Positions 44,148-56,188 of a DNA stretch of 64,000 nucleotides are shown in pieces; position 1 is the stretch's first letter; every line of letters begins with the position of its first letter. The position numbers and the translations under genes were made by a program. The stretch covers positions 1,240,001 to 1,304,000 of the forward strand of contig NW_022881625.1 of assembly GCF_003369915.1 (NCBI RefSeq), in the 5' to 3' direction. The notes beneath the pieces were generated by a model. The model saw only the letters and a program-made list of their open reading frames with translations, was not told the DNA's origin and did not search any database. This stretch comes from Drosophila miranda. Taxonomy: Eukaryota > Arthropoda > Insecta > Diptera > Drosophilidae.

Positions 44148-44890
44148 GTGTCCCGTGAGTGCTATCCGGCGATTGCCTAAGCGCTCTCGGCGATACGCGT
44201 CGGTACCCCCGACCTCCGTAGTAATTCTTAGTTCGACAGCGTCCCGTAAGTGCTATCCGGCGATTGCCTAGGCATTCTCGGCGATGCCTGTCGATATCCC
44301 CGACCCCCGTAGTAATTCTTAGTTCGGCGGCGTCCCGTAAGTGCTATCCGGCGATTGCCTAGGCATTCTCGGCGATACTTGTCGGTATTTCCGCATAGCA
44401 AAGTTCCCCTTTCCGCGTCGTAGTAATTCTTAGGCCGACAGGGTCCCGTAAGTACCGTCCGGCGATAGCCTAGGTACTCTCGGCGATACTTGCCGGTATT
44501 TCCGCATAGCAAAGTCCCCTTTCCGCGTCGTAGTAATTCTTAGGCCGACAGGGTCCCGTAAGTACCGTCCGGCGATAGCCTAGGTACTCTCGGCGATACT
44601 TGTCGGTATTCCCGCATAGCAAAGTTCCCCTTTCCGCGTCGTAGTAATTCTTAGGCCGACAGGGTCCCGTGAGTACCGTCCGGCGATAGCCTAGGTACTC
44701 TCGGCGATACTTGCCGGTATTTCCGCATAGCAAAGTCCCCTTTCCGCGTCGTAGTAATTCTTAGGCCGACAGGGTCCCGTAAGTACTGTCCGGCGATAGC
44801 CTAGGTACTCTCGGCAACACCTGTCGGTATTATCGCATAGTAAAGACCTCCGTATTGATTCTGAGTTCGGTGGGGCCCTGAAGGCGCTAT
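44148..44890. repeat. 110-bp satellite array, clean
   Basis: GGGTCCCG landmarks at 44,441, 44,551, 44,662 and 44,772 give steps of 110, 111 and 110 bp. Monomers are nearly identical. Reading frames across them (for example CGNTGKYRREYLGYRR repeats on the minus strand) are by-products of a period close to a multiple of three. Confidence 0.9.
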
Positions 44891-46107
44891 TCGGCGATAA
44901 CCGGAGTGTTCTCGGTGAAACCAACTGCCCCGTCCCACGCTACGATCGCCCCCGTCCGCGGGACTGCGGCCCCGTCCCCCATCGCCGGTCCGAATTACGG
45001 AGTCCCGGCAAATTATAAATATTGCTGTAATTTCGACCCTGGAGTAGACTGAGATATGTACCCCAGCCCAGGATCGCTTCCTTACAAAAGTTAAGGTAAC
45101 ACTAGACTTAACATTAACATGTGTTTTCTTTTACAATGGATTGCGTCTTTTCAGTCCGTTCCCGTCCTCGGAGCGGGCTTCATATAAGTGGCGGCGCAAG
45201 GCTGATCCTCATATCAGCATCAGCATAGGCCCTGTAGTTGACAGTAGTTGTGTGTGGTTTAAGAAATCTTTGTGTTTTATGATTCTCTTTGTGGTTTGTG
45301 ATTTGAATATATGTTTAGTGGCGCACAGAATTTTAATTTACATTGGCGAGAAAGAGGAAATAAAGCTTGTCGGTAGTGGTTGGGAAGGGGAATGTGAATG
45401 TGTGTGGGGCGAGTTGGGAAAATGGGTGCTTGGCTTGGCGTCGGCATTTTAATGTATTCCTTATTGGCGTTAATTAAGAATTTTTAACAGTTTAGTTGGG
45501 CGGCAAACAAGTTAAGGGGCTCGTTAGTCGCCCGACGTGTCACACCGCTTCATCTGCCTCGTCGATCATCTGTAACTGTATCTGTATCTGTACAAAGGAG
45601 CCTAGAATTTCTTAGATCTGTGTTCTTCTACCATCCTCTACATGGATTGGTTCCACATTAATCCTAAAGATGCACAAATTTTATAGCTTGAACAAAAAAA
45701 AAAAAACACATACAATAATCGCATATCACATATTATGTTTTTTGTGGAGAGTGGGAGGGGGAGGGGGAGGGTTCCAAAGTATTTACACGGTCCAATGTTT
45801 GCACGGGTAATATAATGGAGATTCTCTTGGTAAAGATTTTATTCGTAATTTATTCGCCCAACTATCGAAAAAGACTCGCGTGTGCCGTACGATACGATCC
45901 ATTACGATACGATATCGTCTGTGGGCTATATATGTATGTATATTGATGTGTGCATATGTATGTACAATCCGAAGAGAGGATTACTCTTGTTTTGTTCTCT
46001 TTCCTAGATGATAATATCGTATCAGTGGTTCTGGAAGGGGGTGCTTAAACCTACGACGAAAGCTATAATCCAGTGGATGGGTCGGAATAGGTGTCCTGTT
46101 CCTCCGC
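44891..46107 (-). other. Spacer and 3' flank of gene 1 copy 7
   Basis: Spacer as at 3,781-4,102, then the 88-bp array is missing: at about 45,240 CCTGTAGTTG joins directly to the end of the last monomer. The remainder is the gene 1 3' flank with minus-strand AATAAA signals near 45,840-45,860. Confidence 0.65.
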
Positions 46108-47020
46108 TCAGACATAGACCTCTCCTGTCTTGGCCTCGGGACTGTGTTTGGCGAGGGTTGAGGTAGCACTCGTGGCCGTTGCCGTTGCCGTGGCGCCGCT
46201 CTGGGGCAGGGCGATCGTGCCACCGGATGAAGAGTTGTCCACTGTATCCACTGTGGGGGCTCCTGCCGAACGCACCGAGGAGCGCACTGTGGGGTCCTGC
46301 AGGTTGAAGCTCAGACTGAAGCTGTTGTTCCGCGAAATGTTGCCGTTGCCGCTGCCGTTCAGGGGCTTCACGGACAGGAGGGCCGTGGTGGTGATGCCGC
46401 CGCCGCCGCCCGCACCCGGCCCCACGGTCATGCCGTTGCTGGAGCCACTGTTGCTGTAGCCGTCCTGCTCCTGGGCCAGGTCCACGATGGACAGGGACGA
46501 GGGGAAGCGCTGAATGGAGAGCGAGACGGGGATCGTGGTGATGACGTCATTGGGCTCGTAGCCACTGGCCGTTGTCGTGATGGTCGGCAGCTGGGCGTTC
46601 GCAGCGATGGGAAGGATGCTCAGGGTCCCCGTGGGAATGGTGTACCCGCCGCCGCAGCTGTTGGCCATCGTGAAGGGAAACGACAGCGTGGTGATGTTCG
46701 TGAAAGCGGAGAGGGCTACGGAATCGAGAATCGAAGGGAGAGAGATTGTGGTTGGAGTATCTGAATCTGCATCTGCGGGAGTATCTGTGCCCGGTACTCA
46801 CTGCTGTGAACTCGCTGTAAATGATGACCACTGCGGGCAGGGTCAACGCCTTGACGCAGCATATGAGGAACCCAAAGAAGAGCCACGCGATCTCCCCGCA
46901 GGTGGAGAAGCGGAAGAGCTGCAGGAAGCCGATCTGCTGTGTGGGCTCCAGTCCTGCGGCCACCGGCGCCTCATCCAGGGACTTGCCATCGGTTGTCGTC
47001 GTGCCAGAAGCCTCGTCCAT
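46108..47020 (-). CDS. Gene 1 copy 7: Mdr49-like exon 1 / unknown exon 2, open
   Basis: Exon 1 46802-47020, intron 46716-46801, exon 2 46108-46715. Exon 2 is fully open from MANSCGGG to TGEVYV (186 codons). Differences from copy 5 include Cys for Ser in MANSCGGG and Gln for Pro in EPTQQIGF. Located in the long-class unit interrupted by the LTR element. With copy 5 it is the best candidate for a translated form. Confidence 0.65.
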
Positions 47021-47777
47021 CTATCGGTACGACGAAGGACGGAGGAATAGTGTTACTCGAGCCAAGAGCCGCGATTTATTCACAGACACGGACAGAGACA
47101 GACGGCACGCAAAGGTTAATTCAATTACTGCCACACTCTCAGAGGCATGTATCTGTATCTGTGGCTGTGGCAAGGGTACAGCAGCTACTTTGTATCTTTT
47201 GCCATAGTTCTCTCTCATTGACCCGCGGGGTTAACGAGTAATAGAATCTACCGTTTATTATTGGACATTCCAACGCCAATTTGGAGCGATTCGATTCGAT
47301 TCCCTTTCAGAGGCCCGTACAGAAATCTGTGTGGCGCCATTCGCCCCTGCCCCCTCTCCTTGTCGTGGGATGGATGATCACCTTTTAATTGATTTTCAAC
47401 ACTTTGATCCTTCAGATACTGTATCTATGCACTGATTTCTGCAGAAGATCCGTTACTGCTCACTCGGACCGCCCAAGCGCGACTGCTGGAACACCGTCCG
47501 CGGAGCCACCCATTTATGTTGATTCCCCGATGTGGATGCTGGACAGAGTACTCGGGCTTGGGCATGAGTACTCGTGAGTGTATCGTATCAATCGCTCGCT
47601 TTGGGGTTCACAATTCTAATTGATCTCCGCTTTCCGCTCTTGGGGTAGGTTCCGCCGAAAGAGGCGCTTCAATTTACAATGAGAGCAAAAGAGACATTCT
47701 GTAGAGGGTTTTTCTTTTCTTTGCTTTTCTTTTCTTTATTCTTTTTCTTTCATTTGGAGGGTGGAAGGTGCAACAAT
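47021..47777 (-). other. 5' flank of gene 1 copy 7 and 3' UTR of gene 2 copy h
   Basis: Same noncoding block as 6095-6840, with a short GATTC microsatellite (about 47,287-47,300). Confidence 0.5.
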
Positions 47778-48347
47778 CTAAAACGGAGGCAGACTCTTGA
47801 GCCTCCTGCTGGTGCGCAGCACGAATGGTGCCGGCTGATTTGTACCGGCATTTCCTCCAGCGGGAACGACTTCGGGAGCAGCTACGGGAGCGACTGCGGG
47901 AGCGACTCCGACCGACTCGCCTTCATCGTCCGAGCCCCCGAGCATTACGCTGTCCAAAGTAGTGCGGGACGCTCGCAGTGTCATCATGTGCCGGGTGCTG
48001 CGTTCGCCCAAGGTGTTGCGCACCTTCAGGCAGCTCTTCTGCGACAGGGGTCTTTTTTTTTCGCCCGTACCCAGGGCGAGGACGCGGCGCTGGCACTCGC
48101 CGAATGCCACGGCATGGCTGCTGGTGGGCCCGTCGTCCTCATTGCCGGGCCGTTCAAAAATCGTCTCGAGACCGGTAGGCCTCGACTTTGCGATGGTCTG
48201 CGATGGCGCCTGAGAACCGGTGGTCGGCGTCAGGCTGGGCTTCTTGGCCAGGCGGCTGGGACTAAGACTGGGCCTGGCGGCGCTCTGGCTCTTGCTCTTG
48301 CAGGCGCGCGGCGGCATTTGGCGCCGAACCATAGTCGCGGTTGCCAC
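47778..48347 (-). pseudogene. Gene 2 copy h, 5'-truncated
   Basis: Exon 2 from MATATMVRRQ to RRLKSLPPF is intact (189 codons). The splice acceptor, intron, exon 1 and 5' block are gone: at about 48,348 the sequence passes into A-rich unit spacer. The internal ATG could start a shorter protein if a promoter were supplied. Confidence 0.7.
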
Positions 48348-49545
48348 AGAAGGGAAAAAGAGAGAGACACAAAATATTCGGCACTAAACCTCGAACACGT
48401 CTCGACTCCACAACGTTCACGACACGACTTTTCCTTTGGACAGAGACCCAGACTCGAGACCAATCCACGATCGGGGCAAAAGGCTCCAAAAGTACGAATT
48501 GTCAAGAGGGGGGAGGGGGGACTCGTCAAGTGTGTGTAATAGTGTGTCAAGTGTGTGTGTGTGTGTGTGTGGTGTGAGTCAAGAAAGTAAAGTGGGGCCA
48601 CGCTCAAAAGTATGCTGTCTCTTCCCTTTGTAATTCCCCCTAACTTAAAAATTTGATTTGCAATCCCCTGTGAGTTCGTCAACTTGATGTTTTGTTGGCT
48701 GTAATGCGGTGTGTGGTCTTCAGTCCCCTCTACTACCCTTGCCGCCTGCTGAGGGCAGACGACTAGGAATGTATCATGTACATGTGGGCGGGCAGTTTAT
48801 AGGGGGCGTAATTGTTTTATGCGAAGACTAGCATTTTTGGCTCAATTTAGGCCGTAGTGGTGGTGGTATGGCGGCAACTGATGCTGATTTGAAAGTCGAT
48901 TTGAAACCGATAATCAATTGTCAGCACCGTTGCCGCCGAAGATTTTTATCACAGATTGTAATAATTTTGTAGTGGGGTGTCGGAGAACCGCACTAATTAC
49001 GAAAATAACAATGGGAGGGGGGGGGGGGGGGGGGGGGAAGAAGAGGTTAAAGAAATGAGATGGAAAATTCAGAAAGTGCAGTGTTGCAACACGTAGTCAA
49101 TTGAGGAATAGATAAAGAGAAAAGGTAAACAATGCAGGTGCTTTGCGTGGAAAATAAAAAAAAAAGAGACAAGCACTTGTAGAAATAACAATACAGATAA
49201 GTAGTAGACTGGAGTGAAGACGACGGAAAAACAGGTAATAAAAGAAATACTACACTGGAACAAAGACGAGACAAAACAGGTTCAATTGATTTACGTTAAC
49301 AATATTACAATAAACATAACAATTTAAAATAATGTCTATATCTTTTTTTTTCTATAATTACAGGGAAGACAAGAAACAGCGGAGCATCGGCCGGCATAGC
49401 AAAACACAATGCTTGTAAAGACATTGCGTTGCATACCGGCCGACCCCGTCGTCCCCCCTGATCGCCGAAATTGGCGTCATCTGAAGTCGTCAGAAGTAGG
49501 TGCAATTAGCACCTCGTCGTCGTCGTTGTGGCTGTGGCTGCCCTC
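48348..49545. other. Unit spacer, 3' region of Gag unit 1
   Basis: Spacer with (GT)n near 48,550, a 22-nt G tract ending at about 49,037 and the ATTACAG acceptor-like site near 49,360. On the Gag strand it is A/C-rich and forms the tail of the copy 1 unit. No gene seen. Confidence 0.55.
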
Positions 49546-50180
49546 TTGGAGAACCAGTGGCACTGGTCCGGCCACCAGCTGGGAGCCAGGAGTAGACGGC
49601 ACACATATTACTGTGGCGACACGGGTCCGGCCGCCAAAGTGAAATGGATGTGAGTGTGTGTGTGCGTCGGCAATTGTGGCCCTAATGTAGAGCGAGTGGC
49701 ACTGGTCCGGCCACCAGCTGGGAGCCAGGAGTAGATGGCACACATTTTACTGTGGCGACACGGGTCCGGCCGCCAAAGTGAAATGGATGTGAGTGTGTGT
49801 GTGCGTCGGCAATTGTGGCCCTAATGTAGAGCACATGGCACTCTGAATGCCACGGCACCTGGTTCCAGCAACCAGTTGAGGGCAATGGCGGACATGACAC
49901 ACCTACTCGATCGGCACAGGTCCGGCCGCCCAAGTGTAATGGATGTTTGTGTGTGTGCGTCTGTGTAGCGGAGAGTATTGTCGGTGTCATTTTAATCGTA
50001 ATTGCAGCTGATTAATTTCTTGCTTTTCCTTTCCAGCTCCTTTGGCACTCTGAATGCCGTTGACACTGGATCCGGCCACCAACTAAGGACGATGGCGGAC
50101 ACGACACACCTACTCGAACGGCACAGGTCCGGCCGCCCAAGTGTAATGGGTGTTTGTGTGTGTGTGTGTATTTCCATTCC
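49546..50180. repeat. GT/AC-rich minisatellite, about four units
   Basis: Four GTCCGGCC-containing units. Two are followed by pyrimidine-rich CAG acceptor-like sites directly before GGCACTCTGAATGC (near 50,036 and 50,181). Lies just downstream of Gag copy 1 on the minus strand. Confidence 0.8.
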
Positions 50181-50300
50181 AGGTACACATGGCACTCTGA
50201 ATGCTTTGATGGCGGCAGCGTCCGTTGTTCATTTTTGTTGTGGCATGCGAGTGATTTGCATTTGTCATTTAATCCAATGCAGTGGCAGAGATGTGTCCAA

Positions 50301-53300
50301 TTAGTACACAGCGTTCCAGGATATCTGGTTGTCAAGATGGTACCTCATGTTGCGGGCGTAGGCCTTAATGTCATCCATGGAGTCGTCATCTTTCCACATC
50401 TCATCTTCATCATTTTCTTCATCCATTTCAGGATCCGTCTCTGGAATGGCGGCTGGCGTTGGCCCTAACGTTTTTTGTGGTGGCTGTGATCGTGGTGGTT
50501 TCTTTGACCGCCTGGCTGCTGGAGCTGGGGCAACCACTGTTGCTGCTGCCATTGTTGGTGGATTTTCCGATGTAACTGCAACTGCTGGAGTTGCCGTCAC
50601 TGCCTGGGATTGGATGAGCGAGGTGAGTAGTGACATCGTCACTCCCCGCCTCTTTTCCAATCGCGTCATCCCCTGCGTATTCTCCAACAGTGCCTGGCTG
50701 CAGGATCCCTCGAAAGATTGGCGTTTCGGCTGCATCTTCTGCCGGGAGCGGTTGTTGGCAAACTGCTGCTGCTGCTGCTGCTGCTGTCGCTGTTGTTGTT
50801 CGCGCTGCGGCTGCTGTTGCAGCTGCTGTAGCTGTGCCTGAGAACGGCTCAATGGCTGCTCTGGACGTCGTCGCCCAGTGCGTGGGCCAGAGGCAGCAGG
50901 CGTCTGTTTTTTTGTCTGAATTGGCTGCTGCTGCTTCTGCTTCTGCTGATGTTGTTGTTGTTGTCCTCTTCGTCGCCCAGGAGAGGAGACATTGAGTGGC
51001 GTCCATGCTGCCTGCTGCTGCTGCTGTCCGCGCCAGGGATTGGCTGGCGTTTGAGCTGGCTGTTGCTGCTGCTGCTGTCGGCGCCCTGGATGTGCTGGTG
51101 TTGTTTTTGATGGTGGCTGCTGCTCTGGCAATGGCTGCAGAAGCGAGCTGCGCTTGCGACGCAACTCCTGCATGGCCACTCGGTGCGACAGAAGGCGGCC
51201 CCTTGCTGCCTTGAATGCCGGACATCCCTTGTAGGCGCTGATGTGGGCGCCCTGGCAATTGGCGCATTTAGGGGCGTCTGCCCTTGGCTTGGCACATGCC
51301 GTGGACGCGTGGGCACCCGCACACTTCATACAGACGAATGAACGCCTGCAGTAGGTGCGGGTGTGCCCAAAAGCCTGACATCTGTGGCACTGGGCTGGGT
51401 CCATCGGCTTGGCCTGCCTCTCAACGATCACCAACTGGTTGCCCAGCTGGGTTAATTGGAGGACATCGTGGTGGCTTTCATCCGGCTTGGGGGCTATCTC
51501 CAACTCGAACTGGTCGAGTGGCTGTCCATCGGATCTCGCTTTAATGGCTCTAATAAATTTAACTGAATAGCCCAGTTCGGCCATCTGATTTGTTATTAGT
51601 TGGGTGCTTGTGGAGTCGTGGAGATCTCGCACGACGATCCGTAGCCCACGGTCACTCTTGTGCTAGTGTGTGTAGTGGCCAGTCATCGCCTCGTTGCCGC
51701 CGCCATCGCCCAGGATTGCCATGATGGCATCCCTGGTAGCCATGTCGCGGGCCTGGATACGGACACCATTGCGGCTGATGAGCTTGGTGTGATAGCTACT
51801 GTTGCCCACCCTCGGGTCATTCTGCAGCTTGTCCAGAATGGGCATAATGTCGGGGACAGCTGGCAGAATGATGGGGGGGGGGGGGGGGGGAATAATTGTC
51901 GTTGGTTGGTGCTGTCGCTGCAGCATACGAATTTGTCTGGTATTGGGCATACTCTGGGAGGGCAGCTGGAGCAGCCCAACGCCGCCGCCGCTGCTGCTGC
52001 TGTGGGTTCCTGTGCCTCAACTACTAGTTGCATTTGCAGGTGAGTGAGGTAGAGCTAGTGGAGCATTGGCAGTGGCAGTGGCAGTGGCAGGGGCAGGGGC
52101 GGGGGCAGGGGGCATTTTGTGTTATTGTCCGCTGATGTTGTTGCTGGTTTGATTGTTGGTGATGATGGGGATGGTTTTGAATTTGGGGGATATGGGATTT
52201 GCTTGCCTGTTGGTTGGTACTTTCCCGGAGTCGTCGTTTGGCCGATGCATGATTGGCATCCAAATTGTCGTCGTCATCGTCGTCATCAAACTCAACAACC
52301 ATGACATCACTGTCATCATCATCGTCATCATCATCAACCACGGCGCGGACGCGCTTCAGTGGCGAACGGGCCGCTGCAGCAGAGGTGGATGGGATATCAT
52401 CGGTATTGGCTGTGTTTGTTGCCGTTGGCTGATGTTGTTGTTTTTGATGTTGATGTGTTTGCTGCTGCTGATGTTCCTCTGGTGGTGGTGGTGGGGGGGG
52501 GTCCGCCTGTTAACACTGCTGTTAACAGGCATCGTCGTCTGGCTGCCGACGTAATTGTAGTTGTCGTTTTTGTGTTTGATGTCGCTGTTTGTGTGCTGAT
52601 GTATGTCATCATTGTATTTGTGGTTGTGGTTGTGGTATTGGCTGTGTGCATTGCATTTGGAACCGCTGCTGTGGCCGATCGAGCGGGGTTTGTGCCATGG
52701 CTGCGGTTCGAGTTCGAACTCTCTCCCGAACGGGCACTCGAACACGAATCTTTTGTTGGCTGCTGTTCGTGCAGAGGCTGCACGAGTGCCCTCTCGTCCT
52801 GTCGCTGGTACGAGGTCGTTACCCGCTCTCTTTGCGCCTTCTCTCGCTCCTTGCTGTTTCCGGCTCTCTCCACACCATGCATCGGCATATGGTGCATCGA
52901 TACGTGTCTGTGTGTGTTGGAGTGTGGAAAGCGGAATTATTGGCGCGCTTGGTACCGCTTGGCTTGGCTTGGCTTGATATTGCGGTGCTTTGGCTGACGC
53001 CGCTGCCGCTGCCGACGCCGCCAATGCCTCAAGCCGGCGACTACCGCTGCTGCTGCTGATGGTCTGCTGCTGTTGCTGCTGCTGCTGACGTTCCTGGGTA
53101 TGGACCGCCTCCACCCAGTCGCCGATCTGGAACTGCTCCTGGCTGGTGAGATTGGGAATGGCCGCCCAGCTGTTGGGGCAGGGCAGGTCGGGGTCGGGGA
53201 TGGGGCTTGTGGCCGGAGTGGCCGTGATGGTGGTGTCGGCATGGTATGTGGTCCTCACATACCCGGTAATGGTGGCTGGAGCCGGTCCAGGAATTGGAGG

Positions 53301-53495
53301 AAGTGCCTCCAACCAGGTGGCGGAGTCGGTGGATTGGCGTCTCAGTACCGCTGCGTTTGCCACGGTGCCGGTGGCTGCGCTGTCTGCGCTGTCGGAGCTG
53401 GCAGTGGAAATGGCTGATTTGGGGCGATCCCTGGCTGTGACGCCGTGTGGTCCTCGTCGTCGTCGTCCTCTTCTGGCAGTGGATCCGCGTGGCAT
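50301..53495 (-). pseudogene. Jockey-clade-like Gag, copy 1, frameshifted
   Basis: The N-terminal part (52356-53495, MPRGSTARRGRRRRG start) breaks at a G run near 52,490. A middle part with poly-Asp is readable at 52024-52341 and breaks again near 52,105. A third part (51663-51950) ends at an in-frame TAG (51,663-51,665). The C-terminal part (50301-51632) is open: a PRE_C2HC-like domain (RDLHDSTSTQLITNQMAELG), three zinc knuckles (CHRCQAFGHTRTYC, CMKCAGAHASTAC, CANCQGAHISAYKGC), long Gln-rich runs, and an acidic tail ending NQISWNAVY. No reverse transcriptase follows. The knuckle arrangement matches ORF1 of jockey, TART and HeT-A type elements. Confidence 0.75.
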
Positions 53496-53900
53496 AGCTG
53501 CGCTGGATTGGCTTTGGTTGGATTTGGTAATAAATTTTTTTTTTCGACCGACGCGAGTGGAGTTTTTGTCAAGACAAATTATTCACACAGTTTTTTATTG
53601 GATTTTTTTTCAATATATACCCGCTTTGGGTTGAGGGCTCTCAGTGCTCCAACAGGGGAGGGGCTGAGAGGCTGGGGTGTGAGCCGCCAGCAACCAAGCG
53701 CGTTGCTTTATTAATATTTTGTTGGGCAGTATATGTCTTAATTTAATTTATGTAAATTTTTGTGTTTGTTTTACAATTAAACTTTAAACGACACTTCAAA
53801 CACACACTAGTACATTTGATGGCACAATAAACTTTACAAACATATAATACTGCAGCAACGAAACACTTGTAACCTCGAAATAGGCCCGCAGCCAGCAGGG
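53496..53900 (-). promoter_or_regulatory. 5' block of Gag copy 1
   Basis: Upstream of Gag, a TATATATTG motif near 53,612-53,620 (minus-strand CAATATATA on the plus strand) is the boundary beyond which the sequence equals the gene 2 5' block (53,622 outward). Possible promoter region; start site unknown. Confidence 0.45.
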
Positions 53901-54592
53901 TGGGGGGGGGGGGAAGGGAAAAAGAGAGAGACACAAAATATTCGGCACTTTGACGGAGGGACTAAACTAAACCTCGAACACGTCTCGACTCCACAACGTT
54001 CACGACACGACTTTTTGTTTGGACAGAGACCCAGACTCGAGACCACTCCACGATCGGGGCAAAAGGCTCCAAAAGTACGAATTGTCAAGAGGGGGAGAGG
54101 ACTCGTCAAGTGTGTGTAATAGTGTGTCAAGTGTGTGTGTGTGTGTGTGTGGTGTGAGTCAAGAAAGTAAAGTGGGGCCACGCTCGAAAGTATGCTGTCT
54201 CTTCTTTGTAATTCTCCCTAACTTAAAATTTGATTTGCAATCCCCTGTGAGTTCGTCAACTTGATGTTTTGTTGGCTGTAATGCGGTGTGTGGTCTTCAG
54301 TCCCCTCTACTACCCTTGCCGCCTGCTGAGGGCAGACGACTAGGAATGTAGCATGTACATGTGGGCGGGCAGTTTATAGGGGGCGTAATTGTTTTATGCG
54401 AAGACTAGCATTTTTGGCTCAATTTAGGCCGTAGTGATGGTGGTGTGGCGGCAACTGATGCTGATTTGAAAGTCGATTTGAAACCGATAATCAATTGTCA
54501 GCACCGTTGCCGCCGAAGATTTTTATCACAGATTGTACTATTTTTGTAGTGGGGTGTCGGAGAACCGCACTAATTACGAAAATAACAATGGT

Positions 54593-54634
<42 letters not shown>

Positions 54635-54804
54635 AGAAGGGGTTAAAGAAATGAGATCGAAAATTCAGAAAGTGCAGTGTTGCAACACGTAGTCAATTGA
54701 GGAATAGATAAAGAAAAAAAGGTAAACAATGCAGATGCTTTGCGTGGAAAATAAGAGGAAATATACTAAATAAAAAGAGACAAGCACTTGCAGAATTAAC
54801 AATA
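53901..54804. other. Unit spacer, 3' region of Gag unit 2
   Basis: As at 48,348-49,200, with (GT)n near 54,135 and the very long G tract. No gene seen. Confidence 0.55.
54593..54633 (+). repeat. Mononucleotide G tract, about 41 nt
   Basis: Uninterrupted G run. The homologous sites have about 7 (near 1,920), 19 plus interruptions (27,199) and about 22 (49,016). Confidence 0.85.
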
Positions 54805-55553
54805 TAGTGAGATCTAACAGAAGTGCGGATTCCAAATTTGGTTACTCTAGCCTTAATAGTCTCTGAGAGTTGTGGATGCCCCAGATTTTCGTCCTTTGCG
54901 GGGGCGTAAGGGGGTGTGGCGAAATTTGGACACGAAACGGTCAAGGTCTGATATCACAGGAGTGTGGATACCAAATTTGGTTGCTCTGGCTCTTATAGGT
55001 TCTGAGATCCTTGAACTCATATTTTGCAATTGGCAAAGCCGACCATGAAACCTGTGTGTTAGAGAGAGACAGAGCGAGAAAGAATGAAATTGTTTTCTTG
55101 ATTCTGGCTATAATATTTATACGATCTGGTTGAGATTTTACACTCTAGAACATATAGTCATCCTCTACGATTCTGCATTTTTGGTTTTATCGTATCTTTA
55201 AAAATGTGGATGCCACAGATTTTCGTCCTTTGTGAGGGCGGAAGTGGGCGGGGCAAAGTTTTGAAATATTTTTGTAGCAGTGACATACCACAGATGTCTG
55301 GATCCAAAACATCGTTGCTCTAGCTCTTATAGTCTTTGAGCACTAGGCGCTGAAGGGGACGGACGGACGGACGGACGGACGGACGGACGGACGGACGGAC
55401 AGACAGACAGGGCTCAATCGACTCGGCTATTGATGCTGATCAAGAATATATATACTTTATGGGGTCGGAAACGATTCCTTCTGGACGTTACACACATCCA
55501 CTTTTACCACAAATCTAATATACCCCAATACTCATTTTGAGTATCGGGTATAG
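54805..55553 (+). mobile_element. DINE-1/mini-me-like nonautonomous element
   Basis: Contains a (GGAC)n/(AGAC)n microsatellite at about 55,361-55,410, then CAATCGACTCGGCTATTGATG, ATATATATACTTTATGGGGTC and an end reading GAGTATCGGGTATA. These are hallmarks of the fly DINE-1/INE-1 and mini-me group (RGAC = GTCY repeats) as I recall them. The right end holds the hairpin ATACTC-ATTTT-GAGTAT. No coding sequence. It interrupts the unit spacer; a roughly 30-bp spacer segment (AGAGACAAGCACTTGCAGAA...) is present on both sides. Confidence 0.75.
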
Positions 55554-56188
55554 AAAGAGACAAGCACTTGCAGAAATAACAATACAGATAAGTAGTAGAC
55601 TGGAGTGAAGACGACGGAAAAACAGGTAATAAAAGCGATACTACACTGGAACAAAGACGAGACAAAACAGGTACAATTGATTTACGTTTACAATTTTACA
55701 ATAAACATAACAATTTAAAATAATGTCTATATCTTTTTTTTCTATAATTACAGGGAAGACAAGAAACAGCGGAGCATCGGCCGGCATAGCAAAACACAAT
55801 GCTTGTAAAGACATTGCGTTGCATACCGGCCGACCCCGTCGTCCCCCCTGATCGTCGAAATTGGCGTCATCCGAAGTCGTCAGAAGTAGGTGCAATTAGC
55901 ACCTCGTCGTCGTCGTTGTGGCTGTGGCTTCCCTCTTGGAGAACCAGTGGCACTGGTCCGGCCACCAGCTGGGAGCCAGGAGTAGACGGCACACATATTA
56001 CTGTGACGACACGGGTCCGGCCGCCAAAGTGAAATGGATGTGAGTGTGTGTGTGCGTCGGCAATTGTGGCTCTAATGTAGAGCGAGTGCCACTGGTCCGG
56101 CCACCAGCTGTGGGCAATGGCGGACAACGACACACCTACTCGAACGGCACAGGTCCGGCCGCCCAAGTGTAATGGATGTTTGTGTGTG
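55554..56188. other. Unit spacer and GT/AC-rich minisatellite
   Basis: Continuation of the spacer (ATTACAG acceptor-like site near 55,755), then two GTCCGGCC units ending in a GT run at 56,188, where the R1-clade LINE abuts. Confidence 0.7.

Noticed and set aside
44228..44924. Repetitive proteins (CGNTGKYRREYLGYRR type) in the 110-bp satellite
   Set aside because: They follow from monomer lengths of 110-111 bp. Frames shift between arrays, and starts and stops are not conserved.
50428..51267. Ala/Thr-rich 279-codon frame inside Gag copy 1
   Set aside because: Alternative frame of CAG-rich Gag sequence; ends by chance and differs in copy 2.
52359..53059. Long plus-strand frames opposite Gag (Val/Ile/Phe-rich)
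   Set aside because: Complement of Gln/Asn/Asp/His-rich Gag codons, which leaves few stops on the other strand. Not conserved between the two copies.
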